A stretch of 64,000 nucleotides of DNA from Dyadobacter crusticola DSM 16708 (lineage in GTDB: Bacteria; Bacteroidota; Bacteroidia; Cytophagales; Spirosomataceae). A model generated the notes under the pieces. The model worked only from the letters and a program-made list of their open reading frames with translations, did not search any database and was not told the origin of the DNA. This document shows, piece by piece, positions 51,901 through 60,170 of this stretch. Every line of letters begins with the position of its first letter. Within the stretch, counting starts at the first letter, position 1. The stretch lies in NCBI RefSeq assembly GCF_000701505.1, contig NZ_JNJB01000004.1, positions 186,001 through 250,000 on the forward strand, in the 5' to 3' direction. The position numbers and the translations under genes are program-made.

Positions 51901-52378
51901 TTTGAATGTATTGCTTGACGGTAAATTCGGAAGCATTGTGTACTCGAACCTGTATCAGTACGCCTACCGTTTCGGTTTGCCGAAGGAAACTCTACCGGGC
52001 CGTGATACAGGCGTAACTGTGGAAGGAGTAACATCAGAAGGATCCCCCTTTACCAAAACCTGGAAGAAAGAAGAGGTGGACACTTACTACGACAACGACA
52101 AGAACTACACGGCGATGTTTATGTTCAACAACGATTTCATCAAGCTGCGTCAGGTTGTGCTGAGCTACAACATCCCGGTGAACAAGCTGGCTTTCCTCAA
52201 ACTGCAATCGGCTTCTGTATCATTCGTGGCACGTAACCTTGCTATTCTTTTCAAGGACAAAAAGCAAAATTACTTTGATCCTGAATCGAGCTACACAAGC
52301 ACTAATGCACAGGGCCTGGAAGCGTTTGGTGTGCCTAGAACGCGTAGCTTGGGCGTGAACCTGATGGTGAAATTTTAA
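48944..52378 (+). CDS. SusC/RagA family TonB-dependent outer-membrane transporter with STN domain
   Basis: The 1144-aa protein has a signal region (1-35), an STN signalling domain (about 45-115, LSNSEIDKTLEKIENVAKVKF), a carboxypeptidase-like beta-sandwich (about 125-210, VSGKVSDETGAALPGVSVLIKG), a plug (EVVVTALGIAKEKKALAYAV to LYGARASNGVILITTKKG) and a C-terminal 22-strand barrel. It imports a large nutrient across the outer membrane with the SusD partner. The STN domain links it to the FecR/sigma pair, so transport should induce the locus. Substrate not evident. No glycoside hydrolase is encoded nearby. Confidence 0.95.
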   Translation: MSKPVQFHHALQKIMRITLYQALLSIAIGTFVQAHDVRGQRILEQKITLRLSNSEIDKTLEKIENVAKVKFMYNPQIFNGQKYNFKFQEEALSEVLEKILTPHRVTYEVVQDRIILKREQAASGESPAAGKVAPKRNVSGKVSDETGAALPGVSVLIKGTQRGTSSDAEGRFAIDIPDQEIASAVLIFSFVGYTSQEVPVGSQSEINVQLQPEAKALNEVVVTALGIAKEKKALAYAVTEVKGSEFTQARENNIGNALTGKIAGVNATGMATGPGGSSRIVIRGNGSLNGNNQPLYVINGMPMDNSTPGGTAADGNGMNVDRGDGIGGINPDDIESISVLKGGPAAALYGARASNGVILITTKKGRAQKGIGVEINSNTTFETLAVIPDWQYEYGQGVDGVKPTTIEQAKSTGRLSYGAKMDGQPTIQVDGQMHPYSPQKNNLKNFYNTGTNYINSVALIGGSESVNFRLGLNNTKSNSVVPNSSFVRRIANLNLNAFLGKKLSVETVFQYNLEQGTNRPKVGYADMNPHWATYLVANTVDIRSLSPGYDPVTGKEMEWNPVPAAPNPYFVVNKFKNDDTKNRFLSQGSLQYDILENLYVKGSVSQDFYSFTSEYVQPTNNAFFPRGSYEGRKTSSSETNGMLTVNYNKEWENISFSAMAGANAQRSIFDETIIVGSEFTIPEFYSYTNLAAMTTTPKYLKSAINSLFGSVDFGYKGLAYLTVSGRQDWFSVLNPKSNTIFYPSVGGSLILSEALELPSAISFAKLRGSWAQVGGATVNAYQIYQYYNMQQGGHNGRPVQGLASSEVPNPDLKPLTSTTYEGGLEAKFLNNRLGLDITLYNRKTTDDIVTTNIALSSGYTSALLNVGELSNKGVELLITGTPVQKANFGWDVSYNMAYNKSKIEQLAEGINALDIATGVGGGVVRNAVNRPYGTIWGYRKKTDASGNVVFNPASGYAVRGDLEEIGQGTPPLTMGITNNFRYKNFSLNVLLDGKFGSIVYSNLYQYAYRFGLPKETLPGRDTGVTVEGVTSEGSPFTKTWKKEEVDTYYDNDKNYTAMFMFNNDFIKLRQVVLSYNIPVNKLAFLKLQSASVSFVARNLAILFKDKKQNYFDPESSYTSTNAQGLEAFGVPRTRSLGVNLMVKF

Positions 52379-52381
52379 AAC

Positions 52382-53953
52382 ATGAATTCTACTATGAAAA
52401 GTCTATTTCAAAAACTCATATATGCGGCCCCATTGGCCCTGATGGTTTCTTCCTGCGACAATGGTTTCGAGGAGATGAATGTTGATCCCAACAAATACGA
52501 TAAGGTTGTTCCTGAATATCTCTTCACGAGAGCTCAGCTTGACGGTGTCGCTACTAACTTCACCGGCGCTGCCTACCTGACAATCGGACAATCGATGCAG
52601 CATTTTTCTACGTATAAAGAGGTACCTGCTGCGGGCGACAAATACTTCAATTTCAACTATTCACAAGCGAGCTGGAATGCGTACGCCGGGACCGCCCAGG
52701 GCGCGGGCGCAGTGATCTCGATCAACCAGATCATTGCCGCCGTGCAGGATGATCCTCTGGCAGTGAACAAACTTTCGGCCGCAAGGATCTGGCGGGCCTA
52801 CATTTTCCATCGCCTGACTGACCTTTACGGGGATATCCCATACTTCGAATCAGGCAAAGCTTTATCTGAAAAGAACTACGGCCCGAAATACGATACTCAG
52901 CAAGCTATTTATGCCGATATGCTCAACGAGCTTGAAGAATCCATCGCCGCTTTCGACGCATCCAAGTCCAATTTTGCAAATGCTGATCTGATATATGGCG
53001 GCAATATTCCGCAATGGAAAAAGTTTGCCTACTCGCTGATGCTGCGTCTTGGAATGCGTTTGACTGAAGTGGATAATGCATCAGCCAAGACTTGGGTGCA
53101 AAAGGCGATCGCAGGTGGCGTCATCCTGGAAGATAGCGATCGTGCGATTATTACATACGTTGATGGTTCACAGACGCTTAGCCGCAACTTTATCGCAAAC
53201 GGATTAATGGCCACGGATTATATTACCCCCGGTGGCGATAATGTGGAAGGCGGGAAATTGGCTAAAACGCTGATCGACCATTTGAAGACAACCAAAGATC
53301 CCCGCCTGAATGTGGTTTCTATTGTGTGGAGACCGGAAGGGGCAACATTCGTGGCTGACACTTCCACTGCGTTGCAAAAGGGGATGCCGAATGCTGCATT
53401 CAACAGTCGCCCGGCAGATTTCAATGAATATTCGGAGCCGAACCCGGCCACAGTTCTGAGATATGCTTCGCCGCTCATAGTTTTCGGGAATGCTGAAACA
53501 AACCTGTTGCTGGCAGAGGCGGCTGTTCGCGGCTGGTACAGTGGCAGTACAGCAGCGGCAGCGTATGACAATGCAGTAAGGGCGGGGCTGCGCCAATGGT
53601 CACTCTTTGGTCCGGCAGGTACTATCTCAGAAGCAAAAATCAATGCGTACCTGGCTGCAAACCCGTACAAATCGACAGGAACAGTAGAGCAGCAGATAGA
53701 GCAAATCTCGACACAAAAATGGGTGGCATTGTTCCTGGAAGACGAATATGAAATTTTCTCTAACTGGCGGCGCACAGGGTATCCCAGACTCACCCCGACC
53801 AACTATCCCGGTAACCTGACAGGCGGGAAGATTCCTACAAGATTTGTAATCCCGGATTCCGAAGAACAGTATAACAGGGCCAACTTCATTGAGGCCCGCA
53901 CCCGCCAGGGCGGTACCAACACGCTTTCAAGTATAGTTTGGTGGGATAAGTAA
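52382..53953 (+). CDS. SusD/RagB family lipoprotein
   Basis: The 523-aa protein has a lipobox (LMVSSC, Cys near residue 25) and the SusD-like TPR fold: FEEMNVDPNKYDKVVPEYLFTRAQL, ARIWRAYIFHRLTDLYGDIPYFE, IYADMLNELEESIAAFD, ETNLLLAEAAVRGW and FLEDEYEIFSNWRRTGYP. It forms the lid of the SusC transporter and binds the substrate at the surface. It starts 4 bp after the susC stop. The type resembles the SusD_2 group. Confidence 0.94.
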   Translation: MNSTMKSLFQKLIYAAPLALMVSSCDNGFEEMNVDPNKYDKVVPEYLFTRAQLDGVATNFTGAAYLTIGQSMQHFSTYKEVPAAGDKYFNFNYSQASWNAYAGTAQGAGAVISINQIIAAVQDDPLAVNKLSAARIWRAYIFHRLTDLYGDIPYFESGKALSEKNYGPKYDTQQAIYADMLNELEESIAAFDASKSNFANADLIYGGNIPQWKKFAYSLMLRLGMRLTEVDNASAKTWVQKAIAGGVILEDSDRAIITYVDGSQTLSRNFIANGLMATDYITPGGDNVEGGKLAKTLIDHLKTTKDPRLNVVSIVWRPEGATFVADTSTALQKGMPNAAFNSRPADFNEYSEPNPATVLRYASPLIVFGNAETNLLLAEAAVRGWYSGSTAAAAYDNAVRAGLRQWSLFGPAGTISEAKINAYLAANPYKSTGTVEQQIEQISTQKWVALFLEDEYEIFSNWRRTGYPRLTPTNYPGNLTGGKIPTRFVIPDSEEQYNRANFIEARTRQGGTNTLSSIVWWDK

Positions 53954-53980
53954 GTTTTTGAGTCAATTTAATAAAGCAGA

Positions 53981-54017
53981 AATCAGACTTTCCGGACCGG
54001 GAAGTCTGATTTTCTTT
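53981..54017 (+). terminator. terminator after susD
   Basis: AATCAGACTT (53981-53990) pairs with AAGTCTGATT (54002-54011), extended by inner CCGG/CCGG pairing, and TTTTCTTT follows. It lies 28 bp after the susD stop and before the RraA-like gene, so that gene may be reached by read-through or its own promoter. Confidence 0.8.
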
Positions 54018-54068
54018 CCTAATCCCTATTTTTATCCACCCAAAAACCTGATCAACAATTTTCTTTTT

Positions 54069-55001
54069 ATGAAATTCAAATTCCTGAGCTTAGCCGCAAT
54101 TGTTTTTTCTGCACTCACTTTTTCCAATGCCGTCGAGGCGCAAACGATTTCCAAAGAAGAACTCATTTTCCTGACATCTGAATGGAAGGGTGAGAGATTC
54201 CCCGACGGGCGCCCGAGAATACCCGACGATCTTGTGCGCCGCGCCAGGGAGATCAACATTGAAGAAGCCTGGGTGGTCATGAAAAACGAAGGCTACAACT
54301 GTCAGTTTGAAGGTAACTGGAAAATGGTGCACCCCGACGTCGTAATCGCCGGACGCGCATTGACAGCACAATTTCTCCCCTCTCGTCCCGATGTTGAAAA
54401 GAATATCAAAGAACGCGGCAACAAACAAGGCCGCATCGGAAATACAAACTCCTGGCCCATTGACCAGCTTTCCAAAGGCGACGTGTACGTGGCAGATGGT
54501 TTTGGAAAAATCGCCGAAGGTACATTGATCGGTGACAATCTCGCTAATTCGATTTATGCCAAATCGGGCAATGGCGTCGTATTCGATGCGTCGGTACGCG
54601 ACCTGGAAGGTTTGTCCAAAATTGAAGGCTTCAATGCATTCGTTCGCGACTTTGACCCGTCTTACCTGAAAGATGAATACCTGGCCGGATTAAATACACC
54701 GATCCGCATCGGCCGCGCAGTAGTACTCCCAGGCGACCTGGTGCTGGCCAAGAAAGAAGGTGTGATTTTCGTACCTGCGCACTTGGTTGAGAGAGTGATA
54801 CAAACCGCCGAGTTTATCGCATTGCGTGACAAATTTGGTATTCAGATGTTAAAAGCAGGAAAGTATACGCCGGGCCAGATTGACAGTCAATGGTCGGATA
54901 CTTTAAAAAGCGACTTCCTGAAATGGCTCGACAAAAACCCGAACGAAATCCCGATGAAACGCTCGGAGCTGGATGAATACATGAAAAAGAGAACCTGGTA
55001 G
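54069..55001 (+). CDS. exported RraA family protein
   Basis: Starting at ATG 54069 gives 310 aa with a signal peptide (MKFKFLSLAAIVFSALTFSNAVEA-Q). The RraA fold is visible in VVIAGRALTAQFLPS, DVYVADGFGKIAEGTLIGDNLANSIYAKSGNGVVFDASVRDLEG with the catalytic Arg-Asp pair, and GRAVVLPGDLVLAKKEGVIFVPAHL. Many members are class II aldolases acting on 4-hydroxy-4-methyl-2-oxoglutarate or decarboxylating oxaloacetate. Export is unusual for the family. It lies between SusD and the BASS transporter, 5 bp before the latter. Confidence 0.85.
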   Translation: MKFKFLSLAAIVFSALTFSNAVEAQTISKEELIFLTSEWKGERFPDGRPRIPDDLVRRAREINIEEAWVVMKNEGYNCQFEGNWKMVHPDVVIAGRALTAQFLPSRPDVEKNIKERGNKQGRIGNTNSWPIDQLSKGDVYVADGFGKIAEGTLIGDNLANSIYAKSGNGVVFDASVRDLEGLSKIEGFNAFVRDFDPSYLKDEYLAGLNTPIRIGRAVVLPGDLVLAKKEGVIFVPAHLVERVIQTAEFIALRDKFGIQMLKAGKYTPGQIDSQWSDTLKSDFLKWLDKNPNEIPMKRSELDEYMKKRTW

Positions 55002-55006
55002 TACGC

Positions 55007-56113
55007 ATGAATATTTACAAGCTACTCTCAGTCGCGGCGGCAGTGTGCCTGCTCGTCGCATTATATCTTGCATTCAGCGGAAACCTGCCCGGGGCCGGTC
55101 CATTTTTCATCGGTTTTTTCCTTGCATTAGCGATCAGCTTTCGTGGCTATGAAAAGCTGAAAGGCTTTACTTACACGACCGTCATCTTCGCCGCCGTAAC
55201 CACCGCATTGTATTACCCGCAGTATTTTCAGACACTCGGCGACTTCAAACTCGCCGCATTGATCACCCCATTGATCCAGATCATCATGTTTGGAATGGGA
55301 ACTTCGATGAGCTTCGGGGATTTTGTAGGGGTTGTGAAAATGCCTAAGGGTGTGTTGATTGGTGTAGTCAGTCATTTTATTATCATGCCGACGATAGGGT
55401 ACACGCTGGCGAGTTTAAGCGGTTTCCCACCCGAAATCGCTGCCGGCATTATCCTCATCGGTTGCTCTCCGAATGGAATGGCTTCTAATGTGATTTCCTA
55501 TCTGGCCAAAGCCAATCTGGCATTATCAATCACCATTACCGCAATTTCTACCATGCTCGCTCCGCTCGTGACGCCGCTGCTGATGAACATGCTGGCAGGT
55601 GCTTTTGTGGAGATCGACACGCTGCATATGATGTGGGATATTATCAAAATGGTCATTATTCCAATCGGCGCGGGGCTGCTTTTTAACAAACTATTCAGCG
55701 GAAAAGTGAAGTGGCTCGATGCAGCAATGCCGCTCGTGTCAATGGGCGGGATCGCATTCATCATTGTAATTATCACCGCCGCGGGCCGCGATAGTCTGCT
55801 TACGATCGGGCCTGCATTGCTGCTGTTGGTACTGATTCACAATCTTTCGGGTTATACCCTGGGATACTGGTCGGGCAGGTTGTTCAAAATGAGCGAGCGC
55901 GATTGCCGCACTATCGCGATCGAGGTAGGAATGCAGAATGGCGGACTTGCTTCGGGAATTGCAAAGGAAATGGGCAAAATGGCAACGGTAGGATTAGCTC
56001 CCGCCATTTTCGGACCGTTGATGAACATTACCGGCTCTATCCTGGCTTCGTGGTGGCAAGGCAAACCGACCGGCGATGAAGAAACTTACATTGAAACGGG
56101 AAGAGCGCACTAA
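55007..56113 (+). CDS. bile acid:sodium symporter (BASS) family transporter
   Basis: The 368-aa polytopic protein has about ten membrane helices and BASS motifs: LIQIIMFGMGTSMSFGDF, AAGIILIGCSPNGMASNVISYLAKAN and AIEVGMQNGGLASGIA with the crossed-helix sodium site (E, Q, N). Bacterial members carry organic acids with sodium, often pyruvate or pantoate-like compounds. It is next to the RraA-like enzyme (5 bp), so it may import the acid product of that reaction. Confidence 0.92.
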   Translation: MNIYKLLSVAAAVCLLVALYLAFSGNLPGAGPFFIGFFLALAISFRGYEKLKGFTYTTVIFAAVTTALYYPQYFQTLGDFKLAALITPLIQIIMFGMGTSMSFGDFVGVVKMPKGVLIGVVSHFIIMPTIGYTLASLSGFPPEIAAGIILIGCSPNGMASNVISYLAKANLALSITITAISTMLAPLVTPLLMNMLAGAFVEIDTLHMMWDIIKMVIIPIGAGLLFNKLFSGKVKWLDAAMPLVSMGGIAFIIVIITAAGRDSLLTIGPALLLLVLIHNLSGYTLGYWSGRLFKMSERDCRTIAIEVGMQNGGLASGIAKEMGKMATVGLAPAIFGPLMNITGSILASWWQGKPTGDEETYIETGRAH

Positions 56114-56145
56114 AATGGATTGTAGGATCGACGTTGTTGGGGGTT

Positions 56146-56207
56146 GTTCGGGATTGTTCAGAGTGGTTTAATCGACAGCTTTTTAACTACATCGAACAAT
56201 CCCGAAC
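56146..56207. repeat. 14-bp perfect inverted repeat between transporter and GNAT genes
   Basis: GTTCGGGATTGTTC (56146-56159) and GAACAATCCCGAAC (56194-56207) are exact inverse complements with 34 bp between. GGTTGTT and AACAACC flank the arms on the outer sides. It lies between convergent genes and may be a dispersed palindromic element or a weak bidirectional terminator. Confidence 0.75.
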
Positions 56208-56220
56208 CATACTAAACAAC

Positions 56221-56724
56221 CTAATCCTCTTCCAACAGCAGCTGCATAAATACAACATCCAGCCACTGGTCGAATTTGAAGGCTATCTCTTTGAGGTAGC
56301 CTTTTTCGATGAAGCCATATTTTTTGTGAAATTCGATACTACCCCTGTTCGCAGCGTCGATCACACCGATCATCGTGTGAACACCCGACTCCTTGGCGCG
56401 CTGAATAAGGCTGCCTAGCAACTTCCCTCCCACGCCCATTCCTCGTGATTTTTCGTCGAGGTAAATAGAATGCTCCACACTGAACTTGTACCCGATTTTG
56501 GGCCGGAAAGTATTATAAGAACCGTATCCGATCACTTTTCCTTCGAGCTCTGCCACGATCACAGGCATTCCGTCATTGAACATCTTTTCAAACCAGGCAG
56601 TCTGCTCTTCCAGCGTTCTCGGTTCGTAATCGTAAATAGCGGTGGTGTTAAGAATAGCGTGGTTGATAATTTCCAGCAAAACAGGTAAATCCCTGGGAGC
56701 AGCGCTTCTGATAATAAGATCCAT
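56221..56724 (-). CDS. GNAT acetyltransferase, phosphinothricin-acetyltransferase-like
   Basis: Starting at ATG 56724 gives 167 aa. The PAT/MnaT-type pattern is clear: INHAILNTTAIYDYEPRTLEE, the acetyl-CoA site EHSIYLDEKSRGMGVGGKLLGSLI, MIGVIDAANRGSIEFHKKYGF, and FKFDQWLDVVFMQLLL. Members acetylate amino groups of methionine derivatives or similar compounds. Real substrate unknown. Confidence 0.88.
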   Translation of the reverse strand: MDLIIRSAAPRDLPVLLEIINHAILNTTAIYDYEPRTLEEQTAWFEKMFNDGMPVIVAELEGKVIGYGSYNTFRPKIGYKFSVEHSIYLDEKSRGMGVGGKLLGSLIQRAKESGVHTMIGVIDAANRGSIEFHKKYGFIEKGYLKEIAFKFDQWLDVVFMQLLLEED

Positions 56725-56877
56725 CAAGTAATTCAGGTCGTGGTCAGGTTGATTGAGTGCGTTAAAATAAGGATTATTTAAAAATTTAAACGCACCCCAA
56801 TGATCGAATTGCCTACTTTACCTGTTTTCGACTTAAAAGAGGCAGCGTTGTCACCTCTGTGAACAGTATTAAGGAGT

Positions 56878-57927
56878 ATGTTAAAACTTGAAATTCAGGA
56901 ACGCAAGCGATACAGCCGTCAGATCCTTCTTTCGGAGGTGGGTCTTGCAGGTCAGGAAAAACTCAAATCAGCTAAAATACTGGTGGTAGGAGCCGGCGGT
57001 TTGGGCTGTCCGGTGCTGCAATATCTTACTGCGGCCGGAGTTGGCGAAATCGGTGTTATAGATCACGATCACGTCGAAGTGACCAATTTACATCGACAGA
57101 TCCTGTATTCGGAGGCCGATTTGGGCAAAAAGAAAGCAGTTACCGCCGCTGAAAAGTTAAGGATCCTGAATGGATTTGTAAAACTCACGCCCTACCCCGT
57201 ACAGCTGACCAGCGAGAATGCAGCCGGCATTATTTCGGGCTACGATCTGGTGATTGACGGTTCCGACAATTTTGAAACACGCTATCTCGTAAATGATACC
57301 TGTGTAAGACTCAACAAAACGTGGGTATTCGGTTCCATTCTGCGGTTTGAAGGGCAGGTTTCCGTTTTCAATTACAATAATGGACCTACTTACCGCTGCC
57401 TGTTTCCCGATGCGGAAGAAGGCGACAATTGCGCCGAGGCCGGGGTGATCGGGATTTTGCCAGGTATCATTGGTACTTACATGGCGAATGAAGCAATTAA
57501 GGTCATCTGCGAAGTAGGCCAGGTACTTTCCGGTAAGCTGCTGCTGATCAATGCACTTACCAATGCGGCTAGCATCTTCGAGTTCAGCCGGAGCATTCCC
57601 GCAGCCGACATTGAGCCTGTGAAGCAGGAGCCTTTGGCGAAACCCGTTGATGCACGTGAAATCTCTCTTGAAGAATTCGAACGCATTCAGGAAGTAGCCC
57701 CCGAGCAAGTTCAGTTCATTGATGTGCGGGAGGATTATGAATTTGAAGCGGACAATTTTGGCGGCACTAATATCCCGCTTTCCGAAATCCCGGATTTCCT
57801 GGCCACTTTCCCTGTTGATAAAACGGTTGTGTTTTACTGTCAAAGCGGGATCAGAAGTCGCCAGGCTGCCAAATTATTGCTGAAAAGCGGATTCCCGGGA
57901 GAGGCCCGCTGGGCTGCCAACTGGTAG
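56878..57927 (+). CDS. moeB: MoeB/ThiF-type adenylyltransferase fused to rhodanese
   Basis: The 349-aa protein has an E1-like domain (1-245): the ATP loop VVGAGGLGCPVLQYL, IDHDHVEVTNLHRQ with R-Q, and IDGSDNFETRYLVND. It is followed by a rhodanese domain (about 255-345) with the active Cys in VFYCQSGIRSRQA. It activates the C-terminal glycine of a MoaD or ThiS-like carrier and probably supplies sulphur for molybdopterin or thiamine. No other cofactor gene is near. An AGGAG lies just before the ATG but is too close for a normal ribosome site. Confidence 0.88.
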   Translation: MLKLEIQERKRYSRQILLSEVGLAGQEKLKSAKILVVGAGGLGCPVLQYLTAAGVGEIGVIDHDHVEVTNLHRQILYSEADLGKKKAVTAAEKLRILNGFVKLTPYPVQLTSENAAGIISGYDLVIDGSDNFETRYLVNDTCVRLNKTWVFGSILRFEGQVSVFNYNNGPTYRCLFPDAEEGDNCAEAGVIGILPGIIGTYMANEAIKVICEVGQVLSGKLLLINALTNAASIFEFSRSIPAADIEPVKQEPLAKPVDAREISLEEFERIQEVAPEQVQFIDVREDYEFEADNFGGTNIPLSEIPDFLATFPVDKTVVFYCQSGIRSRQAAKLLLKSGFPGEARWAANW

Positions 57928-57969
57928 ATTTTAACTGAAAATACCTAAATTGGTTGAGTCTATTCAACT

Positions 57970-58014
57970 AATTTAGCTAAATTCATTGAATTAAATCATT
58001 GGATTTAGCTAAAT
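57970..58014. promoter_or_regulatory. paired ATTTAGCTAAAT palindromes
   Basis: AATTTAGCTAAATT (57970-57983) and ATTTAGCTAAAT (58003-58014) are perfect palindromes about 32 bp apart, close to three helical turns. The second overlaps the -7 element of the ATPase promoter, so a bound factor would repress it. Confidence 0.65.
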
Positions 58015-58017
58015 TTG
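57986..58017 (+). promoter_or_regulatory. promoter of the AAA/DUF4143 gene
   Basis: TTG (57986-57988) and TAAATTTG (58010-58017) are separated by 21 bp, close to the Bacteroidota consensus. The -7 element overlaps a palindrome. The ATG follows 23 bp later. Confidence 0.55.
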
Positions 58018-58040
58018 GATGTTAATGACTCGTATTTACC

Positions 58041-59180
58041 ATGGAATTCCCCCGCTATATACTCAAATCGGTAGAAGAGAAACTAAATTCTAATAAGGTT
58101 CTTGTACTCTCCGGCGCACGCCGCGTTGGCAAAACACATTTGCTAAATCAGATCGAAAAAAATTTTCTTGGGAAGTCTCTCTTTCTGAATGGAGAAGATC
58201 TGGACACCATTACCTTGCTTTCAGACCGGAGAATTGCATCTTACAGCCGCTGGGTAAAAGACATCAACTTACTGCTCATTGACGAAGCACAAGTTGTGCC
58301 TGAAATCGGAAAAGCGCTCAAACTTCTGATAGACAGTTTTCCAGGCCTTACGATTATCGCTAGCGGATCTTCTGCATTTGAATTGTCCAACCAAACTGGC
58401 GAGCCGCTGGTTGGCAGGCAAATCAACTATCAGCTTTATCCGCTTGCTCAGATAGAGCTTTCTGCTCAGGAATCATATTTACACACCCAGCAGCAACTCG
58501 AAAACCGGCTGGTATACGGAAGCTACCCTGACATTTTACAAATAACCAATACAGAAGAGCAGAAAGAGTATCTGAAAGGCTTGGTGAACGCCTACCTGCT
58601 TAAAGATATCCTTATGTTTGAGCAAGTGAGATACTCGCACAAAATGCTTCAACTACTGCAACTGATAGCCTATCAAACCGGGCAGGAGGTTTCTTACGAA
58701 GAACTTTCAAAATCACTGCAAATCGATCGGAACACGGTGGAGCGCTACCTTGATCTTTTCTCCAAAGTATTTATCATTTTCAGAATCGGGGGTTTTAGTA
58801 AAAACCTTAGAAAAGAAGTTACCAAGTCTTCGAAATGGTACTTCTTTGACAATGGGATTCGGAATGCGCTTATTAACAATTTTTTACCGGTACCGCAACG
58901 TCAGGATATTGGCGCGCTTTGGGAAAATTATCTGGCAGCAGAGCGGATGAAGGTTAATTCTTATTCAAGAAAAGACCCGTTCGTTTATTTCTGGCGGACT
59001 TACGACCAGCAGGAACTTGACTGGCTGGAAGTAAGGAATGATCAGCTCAAAGGATATGAGTTTAAATGGAAAGAAAACAAGATCAAATTTCCCAAGGCTT
59101 TCACAGAAGCCTATCCGGAAGCGGAAACACACTGGATAAACCGTGACAATTTCATTGATTTTGTAAATGGGGAGATTTAA
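58041..59180 (+). CDS. AAA ATPase with DUF4143 domain
   Basis: The 379-aa protein has Walker A GARRVGKTH (near 26-34), Walker B LLLIDEAQ and the sensor SGSSAFEL, followed by the C-terminal DUF4143 part (VYGSYPDILQI, YLKDILMFEQVR, a winged-helix-like YEELSKSLQIDRNTVERYLDLF, and the nuclease-like FVYFWRTYDQQELDWLEV). Such ATPases are common, often horizontally moved, and of unclear function. They have been likened to archaeal-type restriction or toxin-associated ATPases. The promoter carries palindromes. The gene lies 30 bp before nuoA. Confidence 0.9.
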   Translation: MEFPRYILKSVEEKLNSNKVLVLSGARRVGKTHLLNQIEKNFLGKSLFLNGEDLDTITLLSDRRIASYSRWVKDINLLLIDEAQVVPEIGKALKLLIDSFPGLTIIASGSSAFELSNQTGEPLVGRQINYQLYPLAQIELSAQESYLHTQQQLENRLVYGSYPDILQITNTEEQKEYLKGLVNAYLLKDILMFEQVRYSHKMLQLLQLIAYQTGQEVSYEELSKSLQIDRNTVERYLDLFSKVFIIFRIGGFSKNLRKEVTKSSKWYFFDNGIRNALINNFLPVPQRQDIGALWENYLAAERMKVNSYSRKDPFVYFWRTYDQQELDWLEVRNDQLKGYEFKWKENKIKFPKAFTEAYPEAETHWINRDNFIDFVNGEI

Positions 59181-59210
59181 CGATTAGATTTGCAGGAAAG
59201 ACCGCTGAAC

Positions 59211-59681
59211 ATGATTTCTGATTTCGGATACATACTTCTTTTCATCATTGCTGCCCTGGTACTCCTGGGCACCATGCTCACGATCGCCAAGTTCCTGCGT
59301 CCGCACAAGCCGAATGAAGAAAAGCTGACTACCTACGAGTCGGGCGAAGATCCGATGGGAAATGCGCAGATCCAGTTCAATGTGCGTTTTTACATTGTTG
59401 CACTGGTTTTTGTATTATTTGAAGTCGAGCTGCTGTTCCTTTTCCCCTGGTCCATCGTTTTCGGCAACGAAGATCTTATCGCACAGACCAATGGAGAATG
59501 GGGCTGGTTTGCAATGGCCGAAATGACGGTTTTCATCGGCATACTCATCTTCGGCCTGGCCTACGCCTGGGTCAAAGGCTACCTCGACTGGGTACGCCCC
59601 AACCCTCAAATCCCGGAAGTAAAATCGCCGGTGCCTGCGGATATGTACAAGCAGGTTAATGAGCGGTATAAGGCAAGCTGA
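59211..59681 (+). CDS. nuoA: NADH-quinone oxidoreductase subunit A
   Basis: Starting at ATG 59211 gives 156 aa. A TTG at 59190 is possible but adds an unusual start. Three membrane helices (ILLFIIAALVLLGTMLTI, FYIVALVFVLFEVELLFLFPW, MTVFIGILIFGLAYAWV) and the loop YESGEDPMGNAQIQFNVRFY are typical of NuoA. It is a membrane-arm subunit of complex I. It is normally followed directly by nuoB, but here nuoB is 3.2 kb further on. A hairpin at 59677-59698 may end its transcript. Confidence 0.93.
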   Translation: MISDFGYILLFIIAALVLLGTMLTIAKFLRPHKPNEEKLTTYESGEDPMGNAQIQFNVRFYIVALVFVLFEVELLFLFPWSIVFGNEDLIAQTNGEWGWFAMAEMTVFIGILIFGLAYAWVKGYLDWVRPNPQIPEVKSPVPADMYKQVNERYKAS

Positions 59682-59705
59682 CGTACATCAACGTCAGCCT
59701 GCAAT
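59677..59705 (+). terminator. hairpin terminator directly after nuoA
   Basis: GCTGACGT (59677-59684) and ACGTCAGC (59691-59698) form an 8-bp perfect stem with a 6-nt loop, followed by CTGCAATTTTAAT. It overlaps the nuoA stop codon and suggests that nuoA is cut off from nuoB transcription. Confidence 0.6.
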
Positions 59706-59715
59706 TTTAATAGCA

Positions 59716-60168
59716 CTATTGGCCCCAAATCTCCGTGTAATAGTACTTTACAGAGTCTGCTTCACCTCCAACTTGGTTTACATAAGCTGTGGCTTCAAGA
59801 TTGCTAGGTTTTCCTACATGAAGCCGTACTCGATAAAATCGTTTTAAACCATATCTATAACTAATTAGAACGGTGCCGTTATTGTCATCAGAAGCAGGCC
59901 GGGGATTGATGCCCCAATACTGCGTATTAACCAGCGAGTCATTTTGAAAGGTTTTTTCCACCGTATATTTTCCATCCCATGCAATTTTTAACATTTCTTT
60001 TTGAATGTTTAACAGCTTGTGATTCGCGATAGAAGAATCCAGTCTCCAATTACTATGTAAATGTGCCTGGGTAGGACCACCCGGCCCCCATCCGTCATCG
60101 CAGGAGCAAAGACAAAGCGAAAAACTTAACATTAAAAGTATGGTGACACTTTTTGTTTGCGATTTCAT
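59716..60168 (-). CDS. lipoprotein next to the C10 protease, candidate inhibitor
   Basis: The 150-aa protein has a lipobox (LCLCSC, Cys near 23) and then a beta-rich domain (HLHSNWRLDSS, GKYTVEKTFQND, NNGTVLISYRYGLKRFYRVRLHVG, VKYYYTEIWGQ) compatible with a small barrel. No family is recognised. It starts 2 bp after the stop of the C10 protease, the place where other C10 proteases have a dedicated inhibitor gene, so an inhibitor is the first guess (inference). Confidence 0.6.
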   Translation of the reverse strand: MKSQTKSVTILLMLSFSLCLCSCDDGWGPGGPTQAHLHSNWRLDSSIANHKLLNIQKEMLKIAWDGKYTVEKTFQNDSLVNTQYWGINPRPASDDNNGTVLISYRYGLKRFYRVRLHVGKPSNLEATAYVNQVGGEADSVKYYYTEIWGQ

Positions 60169-60170
60169 AG

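Noticed and set aside
53958-54068. N-terminal extension of the RraA protein
   Set aside because: The segment covers the terminator after susD and would bury the signal peptide. ATG 54069 fits better.
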